The notes under the pieces: generated by a model | Database searches by the model: none | Seen by the model: the letters and a program-made list of their open reading frames with translations, nothing else | What the model was told of the DNA's origin: nothing | Shown: positions 53,785-63,937 of the stretch, one piece after another | How the letters are laid out: each line of letters begins with the position of its first letter | Position numbering within the stretch: the first letter of the stretch is position 1 | Assembly: GCF_004000825.1 (NCBI RefSeq) | Contig: NZ_BILZ01000002.1 | Span: forward strand, 1 to 64,000 | Length of the DNA stretch: 64,000 bases | Reading direction: 5' to 3' | Origin: Paenibacillus kobensis NBRC 15729 | GTDB taxonomy: Bacteria > Bacillota > Bacilli > Paenibacillales > Paenibacillaceae | Made by a program: the position numbers and the translations under genes

Positions 53785-54138
53785 TCAGAATCTCTTTTTT
53801 AATTTAAATATTAAGATTTCAATTAGACTAAACACTAATCCACTCATTGCACCAATCCAATAAAAATCATACATTTCATTCGAAAAATACATTTCTATTC
53901 CATGTTCAGGCTCTGTTAATAAAGTAATAAGTATTGTTACTACTACTCCTCCTGCCACGTGGCTGATCACATACATTGCATGATTCGATTTATTTTTAGA
54001 TAGTCCAAAATATCTTGCAATTATTGCAGACATCGGGATACCACCGAATAAATATAATAAGAAGAACATTATAATTCCAAAAACAAACATCCCCATAATA
54101 TCATCAGGAAAAAATATGATTGAACATACAAGCGACAT
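53785..54138 (-). CDS. Small multi-pass membrane protein
   Basis: About 117 residues with four hydrophobic segments and a basic C-terminus (KLKKRF). The frame continues about 80 nt upstream without a standard start, through GERLLKDTILRKLFSAF, so the true N-terminus may be earlier or the gene truncated. Unknown function. Confidence 0.55.
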   Translation of the reverse strand: MSLVCSIIFFPDDIMGMFVFGIIMFFLLYLFGGIPMSAIIARYFGLSKNKSNHAMYVISHVAGGVVVTILITLLTEPEHGIEMYFSNEMYDFYWIGAMSGLVFSLIEILIFKLKKRF

Positions 54139-54223
54139 CACAATGATAGAAATAAAAGCCGAAAATAACTTTCTTAGAATTGTATCTTTCAGTAATCTCT
54201 CGCCCTTTCCCGACTGTATTAGT

Positions 54224-54793
54224 TCAGGAGATTATTAATGAAATACCCAATAGAATCTTTTCGTTGCTGTGATTTATAAAATATTTAATCGAATACGTTG
54301 CTTGCGTACTGAGTTTTGTTTTCCTATATAAGTAGTAAGTTTCATCCTCTTTATCCGTGTATATTTTGTATGGTAAGACACTCTTACTTATTCTGGCTCC
54401 GTCAGACAGGTTGTAGCTTGTAACTTTGATAATGTCCGGGCTTAATTTGTTTGATTTGTAATGATTGTAATCGGTTTGAATTTGATACCCCATTGATATA
54501 GACATTAAGCATAAACATATAATAATAACGATTCCCGCAATTCGAAAACCATTCATTGCTATCCAAGCTTTAAAACTTCTCCTCGTCTTATACGCCTTAA
54601 TCTTATAGTGGATGATAAACATGGTCAGAACCAATAACATCAAGATGAATACAACAGGAAATTGAAAATACGAATGATAAAGATAATGAGCAAAGTAAGA
54701 CCCTTGGCTGCTCCCGTTACAAAAAATTGATAGGGTAAATTTAACACCCAACCAACTTATTAATATTACGAACTCAATAATTAGAAACCACAT
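54224..54793 (-). CDS. Hypothetical membrane protein, 189 residues
   Basis: Three N-terminal hydrophobic segments (about residues 1-20, 40-62, 80-105) are followed by an extracytoplasmic part with KVTSYNLSDGARISKSVLPY and a last hydrophobic tail. ATG 54793 has GGAGACG upstream. AT-rich. Family not recognised. Confidence 0.7.
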   Translation of the reverse strand: MWFLIIEFVILISWLGVKFTLSIFCNGSSQGSYFAHYLYHSYFQFPVVFILMLLVLTMFIIHYKIKAYKTRRSFKAWIAMNGFRIAGIVIIICLCLMSISMGYQIQTDYNHYKSNKLSPDIIKVTSYNLSDGARISKSVLPYKIYTDKEDETYYLYRKTKLSTQATYSIKYFINHSNEKILLGISLIIS

Positions 54794-54841
54794 TATGCGT
54801 CTCCAGTTCTAATGAAGTTTAAGCGAATTCTACCTGTTACT

Positions 54842-55288
54842 TCAAACCTTGAACTCCTTTATGTAATTCTTCTGGTCTTTCGTAAATAAATACCCCCGTT
54901 TTTCGTAAAACTTGTGAGCTTGTATTCGACTCGGATGAGTGAGCAGTTTCATCCCTGAATAACCATGGTTACGGCCCCACTCTTCAAGATGACTGATTAG
55001 ACTGCTTCCTATGCCCTGATTTCTATGACTCTCACTAACCACAAATCCTAGAACGTTTATTAATGATTCCGAGAAAAGCAATTCATACGGGCTTCCATGA
55101 ATATACCCCAACACCTCGTTGTCTTGTTCATATACGAAGACCCTATCTATATCTTTTCTAATAATGGTCTCCAGTTTTTCTTTTACCCTCGTTTCAGAAT
55201 ATTGCTCGAGTTGGGGGTTGAATTCTTTATTTAACAAGAACACGTGAACATAGTCCTTTACTTCGACTCTCCTAACCAAGCTACCCAT
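54842..55288 (-). CDS. GNAT family N-acetyltransferase
   Basis: This 148-residue protein has a GNAT core: VLGYIHGSPYEL, the acetyl-CoA loop VSESHRNQGIGSSLISHLEEW, and MKLLTHPSRIQAHKFYEKRGY at the end. It is a compact single-domain enzyme of unknown substrate. ATG 55288 with GGGAGG. Confidence 0.92.
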   Translation of the reverse strand: MGSLVRRVEVKDYVHVFLLNKEFNPQLEQYSETRVKEKLETIIRKDIDRVFVYEQDNEVLGYIHGSPYELLFSESLINVLGFVVSESHRNQGIGSSLISHLEEWGRNHGYSGMKLLTHPSRIQAHKFYEKRGYLFTKDQKNYIKEFKV

Positions 55289-55381
55289 TAGTTCCTCCCG
55301 AGTCTAGTGATAGGGTGATCTCTCAACTATCAAAACACTTTAGCTTAAAACTAAACCGTAAACTTGAACAAAAGCAGCCAA

Positions 55382-55972
55382 TCATTCACTGACTGGCTGC
55401 CACGATAATGGTCTGTCAAATGCCGATAACGCATCAACACGGTTCTTCACTTCGGTCCAATCGGCGGCTCGGTACACGAACTCACTGGATTCGACATGCC
55501 GGTTATACGACTGGTCGAACAGGATGATTGGCTTGCGCGCGCGTGCGAACGGCTCGGCGTATTGCGGACCATCATCGATCAACAGATCGACGTTCGTATC
55601 GATACAGTATTGAAGCTTATTTACCGTACACACCATATTGTCGAATGTGAACTGATGCCGCTTCAGCCAATCGATCGACACATCGCGGTAACGCGCCGGA
55701 CGCGCCGTAATAAACGAGATTTGATGCTCGCCCGACAGCTGTCGTATCCTCTCTGCCGCCAACGGCAACGGCTCCGAATGCCAATGAATGTCATGTCCGT
55801 ACTGCTGATACACCTCTTCCATCTTGTCGGTATCCCAGCCATACGCTTTATAAATATAATAGCTCTTCACATCTGCCGCCGTTAAAGAAAGGCCGGACGC
55901 TAGATTATAGTAACGCAAGAAGATGTCTGTCGCATCCAGAACGGTATTATCCAAATCCACTCCGATATGCAC
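55382..55972 (-). CDS. HAD-family 5'(3')-deoxyribonucleotidase-like protein
   Basis: This 196-residue HAD phosphatase has motif I GVDLDNTVLD, motif II FITARP, and motif IV LLIDDGPQYAEP, as in the NT5C/YorS/YqfW group. Likely hydrolyses nucleoside monophosphates. GTG 55972 is preceded by GGGGG; the gene begins 15 nt after the APH-type gene stop, so the two may be co-transcribed. Confidence 0.85.
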   Translation of the reverse strand: MHIGVDLDNTVLDATDIFLRYYNLASGLSLTAADVKSYYIYKAYGWDTDKMEEVYQQYGHDIHWHSEPLPLAAERIRQLSGEHQISFITARPARYRDVSIDWLKRHQFTFDNMVCTVNKLQYCIDTNVDLLIDDGPQYAEPFARARKPIILFDQSYNRHVESSEFVYRAADWTEVKNRVDALSAFDRPLSWQPVSE

Positions 55973-55987
55973 CGCTTGTCCCCCGTT

Positions 55988-56935
55988 TCAGCCTCGCTTG
56001 TAATTCCGGTACCAATTCGGAACAACGGAATCGAAGTTGTCATGATCGCCCATCACTTTGCGTACCTTGTCCATCATGATGCCTAGCTCCTCCGGCTTCA
56101 CTTTCAAAATCCATACCACCGAAGCTACGAGATTCATCGCGGAATATAACGAGAACAGCTGCCAGAACAGCTCGTCCGGCTCTGACTGTTCATGATAAGC
56201 ATCCATTATTCCGACGCTGAACGGGATGCTGATCTCCGCGCTGAACATCCCCGTCTTCAGAAAATCATGTACCGGATCGCCCCAGTCGTACCGGTTGAAA
56301 TCGATCACGCCCGACAGCTTCCCGTCCTTCATGATTAAGTTGCTTACATGAAAGTCATCATGCTGAAACCGGTTCGGTCTGTCTTTCATGAGCGGCAGAT
56401 GATGGTCAATAAACGCAAACAACTTGTCGTCGCCCTCAATGGCAGCGCCGCATGCCGCATAGTCCTCGCGGTAACGGCGATGCTTCGCGAGCATGCGCGA
56501 TTCCCAATCGGCCACGGACGAATCCGGGCATTGGACTTGATGCATTCGCCGCAATTCCAAGCCGGCCTGCACGCCTGCTTCATACTGCTCCCGCTCCGAC
56601 AGCAGGGGCAGTTCATCCGCCGCATCGTTCCCATCGACGCAGGATACGACCATATAGCCAAGCTGACGTTCCGGCAGCTCACCGATTTCAACCGGACGCG
56701 AACAGGCGACGCCCTGTGCTTCCATCATCGCCAGCACATTGAACTCCCTGCGCTTCGCCGCTTCCTGCTCCAAGCTGTACGTCCGCAGCACGTACACCGT
56801 CCCGTCCTGATGCTTCAGCCAAAATTTAAGATCGCTCGAGTAGCCTTTATAGATAGGCTCAATCAACACGCATTCCCGCAGCAGCGGGCTTTCGTTAAGC
56901 AGCCAATCATACTCCCAGTTCTCCGCAAGTGTCAT
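55988..56935 (-). CDS. APH-family phosphotransferase
   Basis: About 315 residues. Kinase-like fold with LKFWLKHQDGTVYVLRTYS (ATP Lys), the catalytic loop FQHDDFHVSNLIM (HxDxxxxN), and VIDFNRYDWGDPVHDFLK (metal-binding D). Members phosphorylate aminoglycosides, macrolides or small metabolites; no subfamily call is possible. The frame extends to 57151 through an Arg-Ser dipeptide run encoded by the hexanucleotide repeat, but ATG 56935 with CAGGGA upstream starts at the domain and is preferred. Confidence 0.85.
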   Translation of the reverse strand: MTLAENWEYDWLLNESPLLRECVLIEPIYKGYSSDLKFWLKHQDGTVYVLRTYSLEQEAAKRREFNVLAMMEAQGVACSRPVEIGELPERQLGYMVVSCVDGNDAADELPLLSEREQYEAGVQAGLELRRMHQVQCPDSSVADWESRMLAKHRRYREDYAACGAAIEGDDKLFAFIDHHLPLMKDRPNRFQHDDFHVSNLIMKDGKLSGVIDFNRYDWGDPVHDFLKTGMFSAEISIPFSVGIMDAYHEQSEPDELFWQLFSLYSAMNLVASVVWILKVKPEELGIMMDKVRKVMGDHDNFDSVVPNWYRNYKRG

Positions 56936-57068
56936 CGTATCCCTGCCCGTCATGGTAGAATGAGGTACATAAACAGAAAGCCACTCCAATTGGAGTGGTT
57001 CGTCTGATATATCCATTCTTCTGATGTATGCCAATCTATTGAAGCAACCAAGTGACTTGAATAGACAG

Positions 57069-57120
<52 letters not shown>

Positions 57121-57202
57121 CCCTGCTCCGACCCTGACGAATCGTCTTCATTGCACTTTATACAATCATATCAATTCCAATGAGTCTATATCGGCTGCAT
57201 GG

Positions 57203-57339
57203 TTGTATTTCATACAATACAAACAAGTCACAATCGCCGAACAATGCGATTTCGGACCATAAACAGCCCTATCCTGTTGTACGAAATACAATGAACAAGA
57301 CAATTCGTTACAAACCATCCATTCTCATTGTACACAATG
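57203..57339. promoter_or_regulatory. Three related palindromes upstream of the APH-type gene (possible operators)
   Basis: TTGTATTTCATACAA (57203-57217), TTGTACGAAATACAA (57277-57291) and CATTGTACACAATG (57326-57339) share TTGTA/TACAA half-sites. The first two have identical 6-bp arm spacing and are 74 bp apart. No regulator gene is adjacent. The 56936-57464 gap otherwise holds only the tandem repeat. Confidence 0.4.
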
Positions 57340-57464
57340 CAACGAAGCCCCGCCGCCGCCCTTCAATCATCACCGACTATCCTACTGAAAAAACATGCAA
57401 TGGATCGCCAACTGTTTGGCTAATTATAACAAATCTATCGATGCCTGCAAGTCATTCTATAGGT

Positions 57465-58019
57465 CTATGAGAAAAAATAATCGAGATCCGTCAGCACCTT
57501 ATCGGTCATCGGCAGCACCAGTTCCTCTTCCATCGTGAAGTGGTCATTAAAAATAAGACAAGCTTGAACCAAATGCGCGGCCGCCTCCGACGCGCAGCTT
57601 CGGCCTGTACAGTCGCATGCACAGCCTGCCATCTGGCTAATCGCCTCATGGAAAGATTGAATGAACGAAATGCCAAGCTGATATTCCTTCTCCAGCACCC
57701 AGAACGATGGCCGGATCGTCGGCGACGAATCATGATGATAATACGCTAACAACAGCGGATACAGCTCTGTCTGCTCCCATGCCGCATGCCGTTCCAAATC
57801 CATCACGAATTGCTCCAGCTGGTCTTCCAGCTGCAAGACCAACTGCTTGCTTGCGGCCGGATCTTCGATCAGCATCGCTTCCTTCGCATACATCTCCACC
57901 ATGCGGATCTGATGCCGAAGCAGCCGATGCTCCTGCCTGATCCGGCTCTCCAATAAAGTCAGCTCATCCGGGTTCGATAAAGCCAGTTCGACATGCCGGC
58001 TAGTTGACGTTGCCTCCAT
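57465..58019 (-). CDS. Hemerythrin-like domain protein
   Basis: About 184 residues, all helical, with hemerythrin-type metal ligands: HRLLRHQIRMVE, HAAWEQTELYPLL (HxxxE), HEAISQ and FNDHFTMEEELVLPM (HxxxE). A Cys-rich insert (GCACDCTGRSC) near residue 132 is unusual and may bind a metal. These proteins bind O2, NO or repair iron centres. The position right after pflA suggests a role in anaerobic or oxygen-shift conditions. ATG 58019 (AGGAGG at eight bases) overlaps the pflA end by 20 nt. Confidence 0.85.
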   Translation of the reverse strand: MEATSTSRHVELALSNPDELTLLESRIRQEHRLLRHQIRMVEMYAKEAMLIEDPAASKQLVLQLEDQLEQFVMDLERHAAWEQTELYPLLLAYYHHDSSPTIRPSFWVLEKEYQLGISFIQSFHEAISQMAGCACDCTGRSCASEAAAHLVQACLIFNDHFTMEEELVLPMTDKVLTDLDYFFS

Positions 58020-58773
58020 ACGCAGTTCCTCCTGCATTCACATTGTGCGAATCGTTGCCGATTCCCTGCTCGATTAGCATCCTGGCCCGGCTTACTTCGC
58101 GGTCGGTCGGCACCGGACATTGCTCAAGCGGGTACGCCTTGCCAAGCTGCTGCCACTTATAGACACCCATTCGATGGTAAGGAAGCAGTTCGAACTTGCT
58201 TACGTTCGTCAGCGATCCGATGAACTCGCCGAGCGCGAGCAGATCGGCAGCGTCGTCCGTCCAGCCTGGTACGAGTACATGCCGAATCCAGACCGGAATG
58301 TTCAATACGTCCAAATAATAGGCGAACCGGATCATCCGGTCGTTCGGCTGGCTTGTAAGCGCCAGATGCTTCTGCGCATTCATCTGCTTCAGATCAAGCA
58401 GCACGAGATCGGTTACCTCGAGCAACTGCTGCGCATGGCTCGGCTCGCAGAAGCCGTTCGAATCGAGCGCCGTATGCAGTCCCCATCGCCGCTTGCACTC
58501 CGCGAACAGACGGGCCACGAAGGGAGCCTGCAGCGTCGGCTCCCCTCCCGTCACTGTAATGCCTCCGCCTGAGCGGCGGTAATATTCCAGATAAGGCTCG
58601 ATCTCGGCCAATATTTCCTCCACGTCCATCGCCCGGCCCGCGTTCGTCTCCCAAGTGTCCGGGTTATGGCAGTACAAACATTGAAGCGCGCAGCCCTGCA
58701 TGAACAGGACGAAGCGTATGCCCGGCCCGTCTACAGTGCCGAACGTATCGAAGGAATGGATGCGTCCTTTCAT
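58000..58773 (-). CDS. pflA: Pyruvate formate-lyase activating enzyme
   Basis: About 257 residues from ATG 58773 (KGRIHSFDTFGTVDGPGIR). The radical SAM motif CALQCLYCHNPDTW and GGITVTGGEPTLQ are those of PflA. It makes the glycyl radical on PflB. The longer frame to 58845 overlaps the pflB end and is not needed. Placed directly after pflB, as in most Firmicutes. Confidence 0.96.
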   Translation of the reverse strand: MKGRIHSFDTFGTVDGPGIRFVLFMQGCALQCLYCHNPDTWETNAGRAMDVEEILAEIEPYLEYYRRSGGGITVTGGEPTLQAPFVARLFAECKRRWGLHTALDSNGFCEPSHAQQLLEVTDLVLLDLKQMNAQKHLALTSQPNDRMIRFAYYLDVLNIPVWIRHVLVPGWTDDAADLLALGEFIGSLTNVSKFELLPYHRMGVYKWQQLGKAYPLEQCPVPTDREVSRARMLIEQGIGNDSHNVNAGGTAYGGNVN

Positions 58774-58807
58774 CGGTCTGCACCTCTTTCTCGTAAATAT
58801 CCTGACG

Positions 58808-61063
58808 TTATATCGTTCCGTGGAACGTACGGTTAATGACGTCAAGCTGCTGCTCTCGCGTCAGCTTGATGAAGTTGACCGCATAGCCCGACACGCGGAT
58901 CGTCAACTGCGGGTACTTCTCTGGATGTTCCATCGCGTCCATGAGCTGTGCCCGGTCGAACACATTCACGTTCAGATGATGGCCTCCGCCAGCCATATAG
59001 CCGTCCAGCAGAGCGACAAGATTCGAAATTCGTGCCTCTTCTTCGCGGCCAAGCGCCTTCGGCACGATCGAGAATGTGTTCGAGATGCCGTCCTGGCAGC
59101 TCTCGTATGGAATCTTCGCGACGGAAGCAAGCGAAGCAAGCGCTCCTTTGCGGTCGCGTCCATGCATCGGATTAGCACCCGGCGCGAACGGTTCGCCTGC
59201 TTTGCGGCCATCCGGCGTTGTTCCTGTCTTTTTGCCGTACACGACATTCGACGTTATCGTCAGCACTGACATTGTCGGCACCGAGCCGCGGTACGTAGGA
59301 TGCTTGCTGATTTTGTTCATGAACGCTTCCGTTACTTCAACTGCAATGGCATCGACCCGCTCATCGTTGTTGCCGTACTGCGGATATTCTCCCTCGATCA
59401 CGAAATCGACGGCGATTCCTTTCTCGTTCCGAACCGGACGAACTTTCGCGTATTTGATCGCGCTGAGCGAATCGGCAACGACGGACAAGCCTGCAATGCC
59501 GGTCGCCATCGTCCGGATAATATCGCGGTCGTGCAGCGCCATCTCCAGCCGCTCGTAGCAATATTTGTCGTGCATATAATGGATGACGTTGAGCGTGTTC
59601 ACGTAGAGCCTCGCCAGCCATTCCGTCACGATATCGAACTTGCCCATCACTTCCTCATAATTCAGAACATCCGCTGTAATCGGTGCAATCGCCGGTCCAA
59701 CTTGGATGCCCAGCTTCTCGTCGACGCCGCCGTTAATCGCATAGAGCAGCGCCTTCGCCAGGTTCGCCCGTGCGCCAAAGAATTGCATCTGCTTGCCGAT
59801 TCTCATCGCCGATACGCAGCACGCAATACCATAATCATCGCCGTGGTAAGGTCTCATCAGATCGTCGTTCTCATATTGGATCGAGCTCGTCTCCGCCGAC
59901 ACTTTAGCACAGAAGGCTTTGAATCCTTCCGGCAACTGGGTTGACCACAGCACCGTCAAGTTCGGCTCCGGCGCAGGACCAAGATTGTACAGCGTATGGA
60001 GGAAGCGGAACGAGTTCTTCGTCACGCGCGCCCTGCCGTCCAGCCCCATGCCCCCAATCGACTCCGTCACCCAGGTCGGATCGCCGCTGAACAACTCGTT
60101 GTAATCGGGAGTGCGAAGGAACTTAACGAGCCGAAGCTTCATGACAAGATGGTCGATCAGCTCCTGTGCCTCCTGCTCCGTGAGCGTTCCTTCCTGAAGA
60201 TCGCGCTCGATGTAGATATCAAGGAAAGTCGATACGCGTCCGAGGCTCATCGCCGCGCCGTTCTGCTCTTTAATAGCCCCAAGGTAGGCAAAATAGAGCC
60301 ACTGCACCGCCTCGGCCGCATTCGTTGCCGGGCCGCTAATATCGTATCCGTACGCCGACGCCATCTGTTTCAGTTCGCCCAAGCTGCGAATTTGCTCCGC
60401 CAACTCCTCGCGAAGACGGATCACGTCCTCCGTAATCGAATCGACCTCCAACTGCAGCAGATCGATTTGTTTTTCCTCAATCAATCGGTTCACGCCATAC
60501 AGTGGAGCCCGCCGATAGTCGCCAATAATGCGGCCGCGTCCGTATGCATCCGGTAAGCCGGTAATGATGGCTGCCTTGCGTGCCGTCCGCATCTCGTTCG
60601 TATAAGCATCGAACACGCCTTGGTTATGCGTCTTGCGGATCGAAGTGAACAAGTCCGCGAGCTCCTGCGGCAGTTGATAGCCGTAAGCCTCGCAAGCATC
60701 CTGCACCATCCGAATGCCGCCGAACGGCTGAACCGAGCGCTTCAGCGGAGCATCGGTCTGCAAGCCGACGATTTTCTCCTTGCCCTGGTCAATGTAGCCC
60801 GGTGCATGGGACGTTATCGTCGAGACGGTATCGACGTCGATATCGAGCACGCCGCCATTCGCTCTCTCTTGATCCAACAATTCGCGTACAAGGAACCACA
60901 GCTCTGTCGTCGCGCCGGTCGGACCTTCGAGGAACGAATGATCGCCTGCATACACCGTCATATTTTTGCCGATAAAATCGTTCACGTCGATGTGGTTCAT
61001 CCACTTGCCCCGTGCGAATCCTCTCCAACCGCTAGCCTTCAATTCCGTTTGTTCGATCGCCAT
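58808..61063 (-). CDS. pflB: Formate C-acetyltransferase (pyruvate formate-lyase)
   Basis: About 751 residues. The two active-site cysteines lie in [12 protein letters not shown] and the glycyl-radical loop near the C-terminus is [12 protein letters not shown]. It converts pyruvate and CoA to acetyl-CoA and formate without oxygen. ATG 61063 has AGGAGGTG nine bases upstream, better than the earlier in-frame start at 61075. It lies 35 nt after adhE and probably shares its Fnr-type control. Confidence 0.97.
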   Translation of the reverse strand: MAIEQTELKASGWRGFARGKWMNHIDVNDFIGKNMTVYAGDHSFLEGPTGATTELWFLVRELLDQERANGGVLDIDVDTVSTITSHAPGYIDQGKEKIVGLQTDAPLKRSVQPFGGIRMVQDACEAYGYQLPQELADLFTSIRKTHNQGVFDAYTNEMRTARKAAIITGLPDAYGRGRIIGDYRRAPLYGVNRLIEEKQIDLLQLEVDSITEDVIRLREELAEQIRSLGELKQMASAYGYDISGPATNAAEAVQWLYFAYLGAIKEQNGAAMSLGRVSTFLDIYIERDLQEGTLTEQEAQELIDHLVMKLRLVKFLRTPDYNELFSGDPTWVTESIGGMGLDGRARVTKNSFRFLHTLYNLGPAPEPNLTVLWSTQLPEGFKAFCAKVSAETSSIQYENDDLMRPYHGDDYGIACCVSAMRIGKQMQFFGARANLAKALLYAINGGVDEKLGIQVGPAIAPITADVLNYEEVMGKFDIVTEWLARLYVNTLNVIHYMHDKYCYERLEMALHDRDIIRTMATGIAGLSVVADSLSAIKYAKVRPVRNEKGIAVDFVIEGEYPQYGNNDERVDAIAVEVTEAFMNKISKHPTYRGSVPTMSVLTITSNVVYGKKTGTTPDGRKAGEPFAPGANPMHGRDRKGALASLASVAKIPYESCQDGISNTFSIVPKALGREEEARISNLVALLDGYMAGGGHHLNVNVFDRAQLMDAMEHPEKYPQLTIRVSGYAVNFIKLTREQQLDVINRTFHGTI

Positions 61064-61098
61064 AACAAGCTGCACCTCCTATTAATTGAAGCAAGAGA

Positions 61099-63708
61099 CT
61101 ATTCGAATCTTCCGTAAAAGGCGTCGCGGTACACCTCGGCCAGCTCCTTGACGAGCGGCATGCGCGGGTTCGCGGTCGTGCACTGATCCTCGAACGCCCG
61201 GTCAGCCAAGTAGTCGACCTTCGCCTCGAACTGCGCCGGCGCGAAGCCGAGATCCTGGAACTTCTCCGGTATGCCGAGAACCTTGTTCAGCTTCCGCACC
61301 GCTTCGATCAAGCTGCGGACGCCTTCCTCCGTCGTTCTCGCAGGCAGTCCGAGCATTCGCGCGATTTCGGCATACCGCTGGTCGGCAATAAAATGATCGT
61401 ATTTCGGGAACGAAGTAAACTTCGTCGGCTGCTGCGCATTGTACCGAATGACATGCGGCATAAGAATTGCATTCGTCCGGCCGTGCGCCGTATGATATTC
61501 GCCGCCCCACTTGTGTGCCAGCGAGTGATTGATCCCCAGGAACGCGTTCGCGAAAGCCATGCCGGCAATCGTCGATGCGTTGTGCATTTTCTCGCGTGCC
61601 GCCGGGTCGGCTGTCGTATACGACTTCTCCAAGTTGTCGAACACGAGCTGGATCGCCTTCATCGCGAGGCCGTCCGAGTAGTCGTTCGCCATGACCGAGA
61701 CGTATGCTTCAATTGCATGCGTCAATACGTCCATGCCGGTGTCGGCGACCGCCGTCTGCGGCAGGCTATATACATAATCCGGGTCGATGATCGCGACATC
61801 CGGCGTCAGCTCGTAATCGGCAAGCGGATATTTCGTATTGCCTTTCAGCTTGTCGGTAATGACAGCGAACGACGTCACTTCCGAGCCGGTGCCCGATGTC
61901 GTCGGTATGGCAACGAACTTCGCTTTGCGGCCAAGACGCGGATATTTGTACACCCGTTTGCGGATGTCCATGAACTTCTGCTTCAAGGCGTCAAAGCTCG
62001 TATCCGGATATTCATAGAACAGCCACATCGCCTTGGCCGCATCCATCGGCGATCCGCCGCCGAGGGCAATAATGCAGTCCGGCTTGAATCCCGCCATCTG
62101 CGCCCGTCCGCGCTCGACCGTATCGACCGACGGGTCCGGCTCGACATCCGAGAACACTTCGATCGCGACCGGAAGATGCCGCTTGCGGAGATAATATTCA
62201 ACCCTTTCGACGTAGCCGAGCTTCACCATCATCGGATCGGTGACGATCATGACGCGCGTAATGTCCGGCATTTTCTCCAGATACTGCGTCGCGCCTTTCT
62301 CGAAATAGATTTTCGGCGGAATCTTGAACCACTGCATATTGACGGTCCGGTAAGCGACCCGCTTCATATTCAGCAGGTTCACCGCGCTTACGTTGGATGT
62401 CGTCGAGTTGTGCCCGTAAGATCCGCACCCGAGCGTCAGCGAAGGCAGATTCGTATTATAGATGTCGCCGATCGCGCCGTGCGTCGACGGCGAGTTCACG
62501 ATGACGCGCCCCGTCTGCAGCCGGCTCGCGAATTGCTCGATGACGTCATCATTCTGCGAATGAATGACGGACGAGTGACCCATGCCGCCGAATTTGACCA
62601 CTTCGACCGCTCGGTTAATGCCTTGCTCTGCATTTTTCACCTTATAGCAAGCCAACACTGGACTCAGCTTCTCCGCCGACAGCGGGTAAGCATCGCCGAC
62701 GCCTGCCAGCTCTGCCACAAGTATTTTCGTGTCGGAAGGGACAGTGATTCCTGCCATCTGTGCGATGGAAGCTGCTGATTGGCCGACGATGACGGCGTTG
62801 ACCGCGCATTTCTCTGGATTAATAACGAGCTTAGATACCGCCTCCGTCTCGTCTTTGTTCAAGAAGTAACAGCCTTGCTCCGTCAACAGCCGCCTAACTT
62901 CGGCGTAGACTGGTTCTTCGATAATGACCGCTTGCTCAGAAGCACAGATCATGCCGTTGTCGAAAGTCTTGGACAGAATCAAATCATTGACTGCTTGCGG
63001 TACGTTCGCCGTCCGTTCAATGAAGCAAGGCACGTTGCCGGGACCGACGCCGAGCGCCGGCTTGCCGGTGCTGTACGCCGCCTTCACCATTGAAGAGCCG
63101 CCGGTTGCCAGCACGAGCGCAACGTCCGGGTGATTCATCAGCTGCTGCGTCGCTTCAACGGACGGATGCTCGATCCATTGAATGCAGCCAGCCGGCGCGC
63201 CTGCTTCGACAGCTGCTGTCAATAGCGCTTCCGCTGCGGCGGCGCTCGATTGCTGCGCGGATGGGTGGAACGCGAAGATGATCGGGTTGCGCGTCTTCGT
63301 CGCGATTAACGCTTTGAACATCGTCGTGGACGTCGGATTCGTTACCGGCGTAACGCCGGCAATGACGCCGACCGGCTCCGCAACGAGCTGGTAGTTCTCG
63401 TATGCATTTTCCTCAATGATGCCGACCGTCTTGATATTCTTAATGCTGTGGTATACATATTCCGTTGCGAACAAGTTTTTCGTTATTTTGTCTTCGTAGA
63501 CGCCGCGTCCGGTTTCCTCGACTGCCAGCTTCGCCAGCGCCATATGCCGGTCGACGCCGGCTAGCGCCATCGCCTGCACGATCCGGTCTACTTGCGCTTG
63601 ATCAAGCTTCATGAACTGCTGCTGTGCCTGCTTCGCTCTTGCGACCAACGACTGAACTTCATCCTGTACGGTTAGCTTGACGACAACCTCTTCTTCTCTC
63701 ATTGCCAT
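61099..63708 (-). CDS. adhE: Bifunctional acetaldehyde-CoA/alcohol dehydrogenase
   Basis: This 869-residue fusion has an N-terminal aldehyde dehydrogenase domain (about 1-440) with the catalytic Cys in [12 protein letters not shown] linker precedes a C-terminal iron alcohol dehydrogenase (about 455-869) with [13 protein letters not shown] and the metal ligands in [20 protein letters not shown]-like sequence. It reduces acetyl-CoA to ethanol with two NADH and balances redox alongside PflB. Start ATG 63708 follows GAGGGAG; ATG 63702 is also possible. The Fnr-type box at 63795-63810 lies in its promoter region. Confidence 0.97.
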   Translation of the reverse strand: MAMREEEVVVKLTVQDEVQSLVARAKQAQQQFMKLDQAQVDRIVQAMALAGVDRHMALAKLAVEETGRGVYEDKITKNLFATEYVYHSIKNIKTVGIIEENAYENYQLVAEPVGVIAGVTPVTNPTSTTMFKALIATKTRNPIIFAFHPSAQQSSAAAAEALLTAAVEAGAPAGCIQWIEHPSVEATQQLMNHPDVALVLATGGSSMVKAAYSTGKPALGVGPGNVPCFIERTANVPQAVNDLILSKTFDNGMICASEQAVIIEEPVYAEVRRLLTEQGCYFLNKDETEAVSKLVINPEKCAVNAVIVGQSAASIAQMAGITVPSDTKILVAELAGVGDAYPLSAEKLSPVLACYKVKNAEQGINRAVEVVKFGGMGHSSVIHSQNDDVIEQFASRLQTGRVIVNSPSTHGAIGDIYNTNLPSLTLGCGSYGHNSTTSNVSAVNLLNMKRVAYRTVNMQWFKIPPKIYFEKGATQYLEKMPDITRVMIVTDPMMVKLGYVERVEYYLRKRHLPVAIEVFSDVEPDPSVDTVERGRAQMAGFKPDCIIALGGGSPMDAAKAMWLFYEYPDTSFDALKQKFMDIRKRVYKYPRLGRKAKFVAIPTTSGTGSEVTSFAVITDKLKGNTKYPLADYELTPDVAIIDPDYVYSLPQTAVADTGMDVLTHAIEAYVSVMANDYSDGLAMKAIQLVFDNLEKSYTTADPAAREKMHNASTIAGMAFANAFLGINHSLAHKWGGEYHTAHGRTNAILMPHVIRYNAQQPTKFTSFPKYDHFIADQRYAEIARMLGLPARTTEEGVRSLIEAVRKLNKVLGIPEKFQDLGFAPAQFEAKVDYLADRAFEDQCTTANPRMPLVKELAEVYRDAFYGRFE

Positions 63709-63767
63709 GCTCCATCCGCTCCCTCGTTATGAAAATGTTGCCGCATAAGTGTGTTTCATCTACATTT

Positions 63768-63810
63768 AGCTTAAACCCTCGGAGTCGGCGCCACTATGAT
63801 TTACATCACA
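63768..63810 (-). promoter_or_regulatory. Fnr/Crp-type box and -10 of the adhE promoter
   Basis: TGTGATGTAAATCATA on the minus strand (63795-63810) fits TGTGA-N6-TCACA with a degenerate half. A TAAGCT -10-like hexamer (63768-63773) places a start point near 63761, so the box would be centred about 41.5 bp upstream, the class II activator position. Confidence 0.55.
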
Positions 63811-63836
63811 GCAGCGAGCCTATATATCCGAACGAT

Positions 63837-63854
63837 TTGTGAATCGATTCACAA
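63837..63854. promoter_or_regulatory. Perfect 18-bp Fnr/Crp-type palindrome
   Basis: TTGTGAATCGATTCACAA is a perfect inverted repeat with TGTGA/TCACA half-sites. It lies midway between adhE and the divergent regulator gene and could serve either promoter. Confidence 0.8.
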
Positions 63855-63859
63855 CCTAG

Positions 63860-63902
63860 TGTGATCTAAATCACATCCAACGTTTGGTACGCGTACTATA
63901 AT
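63860..63902 (+). promoter_or_regulatory. Promoter of the divergent fnr-like gene with Fnr/Crp box at -41.5
   Basis: TGTGATCTAAATCACA (63860-63875) is followed by a perfect TATAAT (63897-63902) and no recognisable -35. With a start near 63909 the box centre is 41.5 bp upstream, as in class II Crp/Fnr activation, so the gene would be self-activated. Confidence 0.7.
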
Positions 63903-63937
63903 AGTAGTAAGTCGTAAGAATTGGAGTGGTTAACCGA

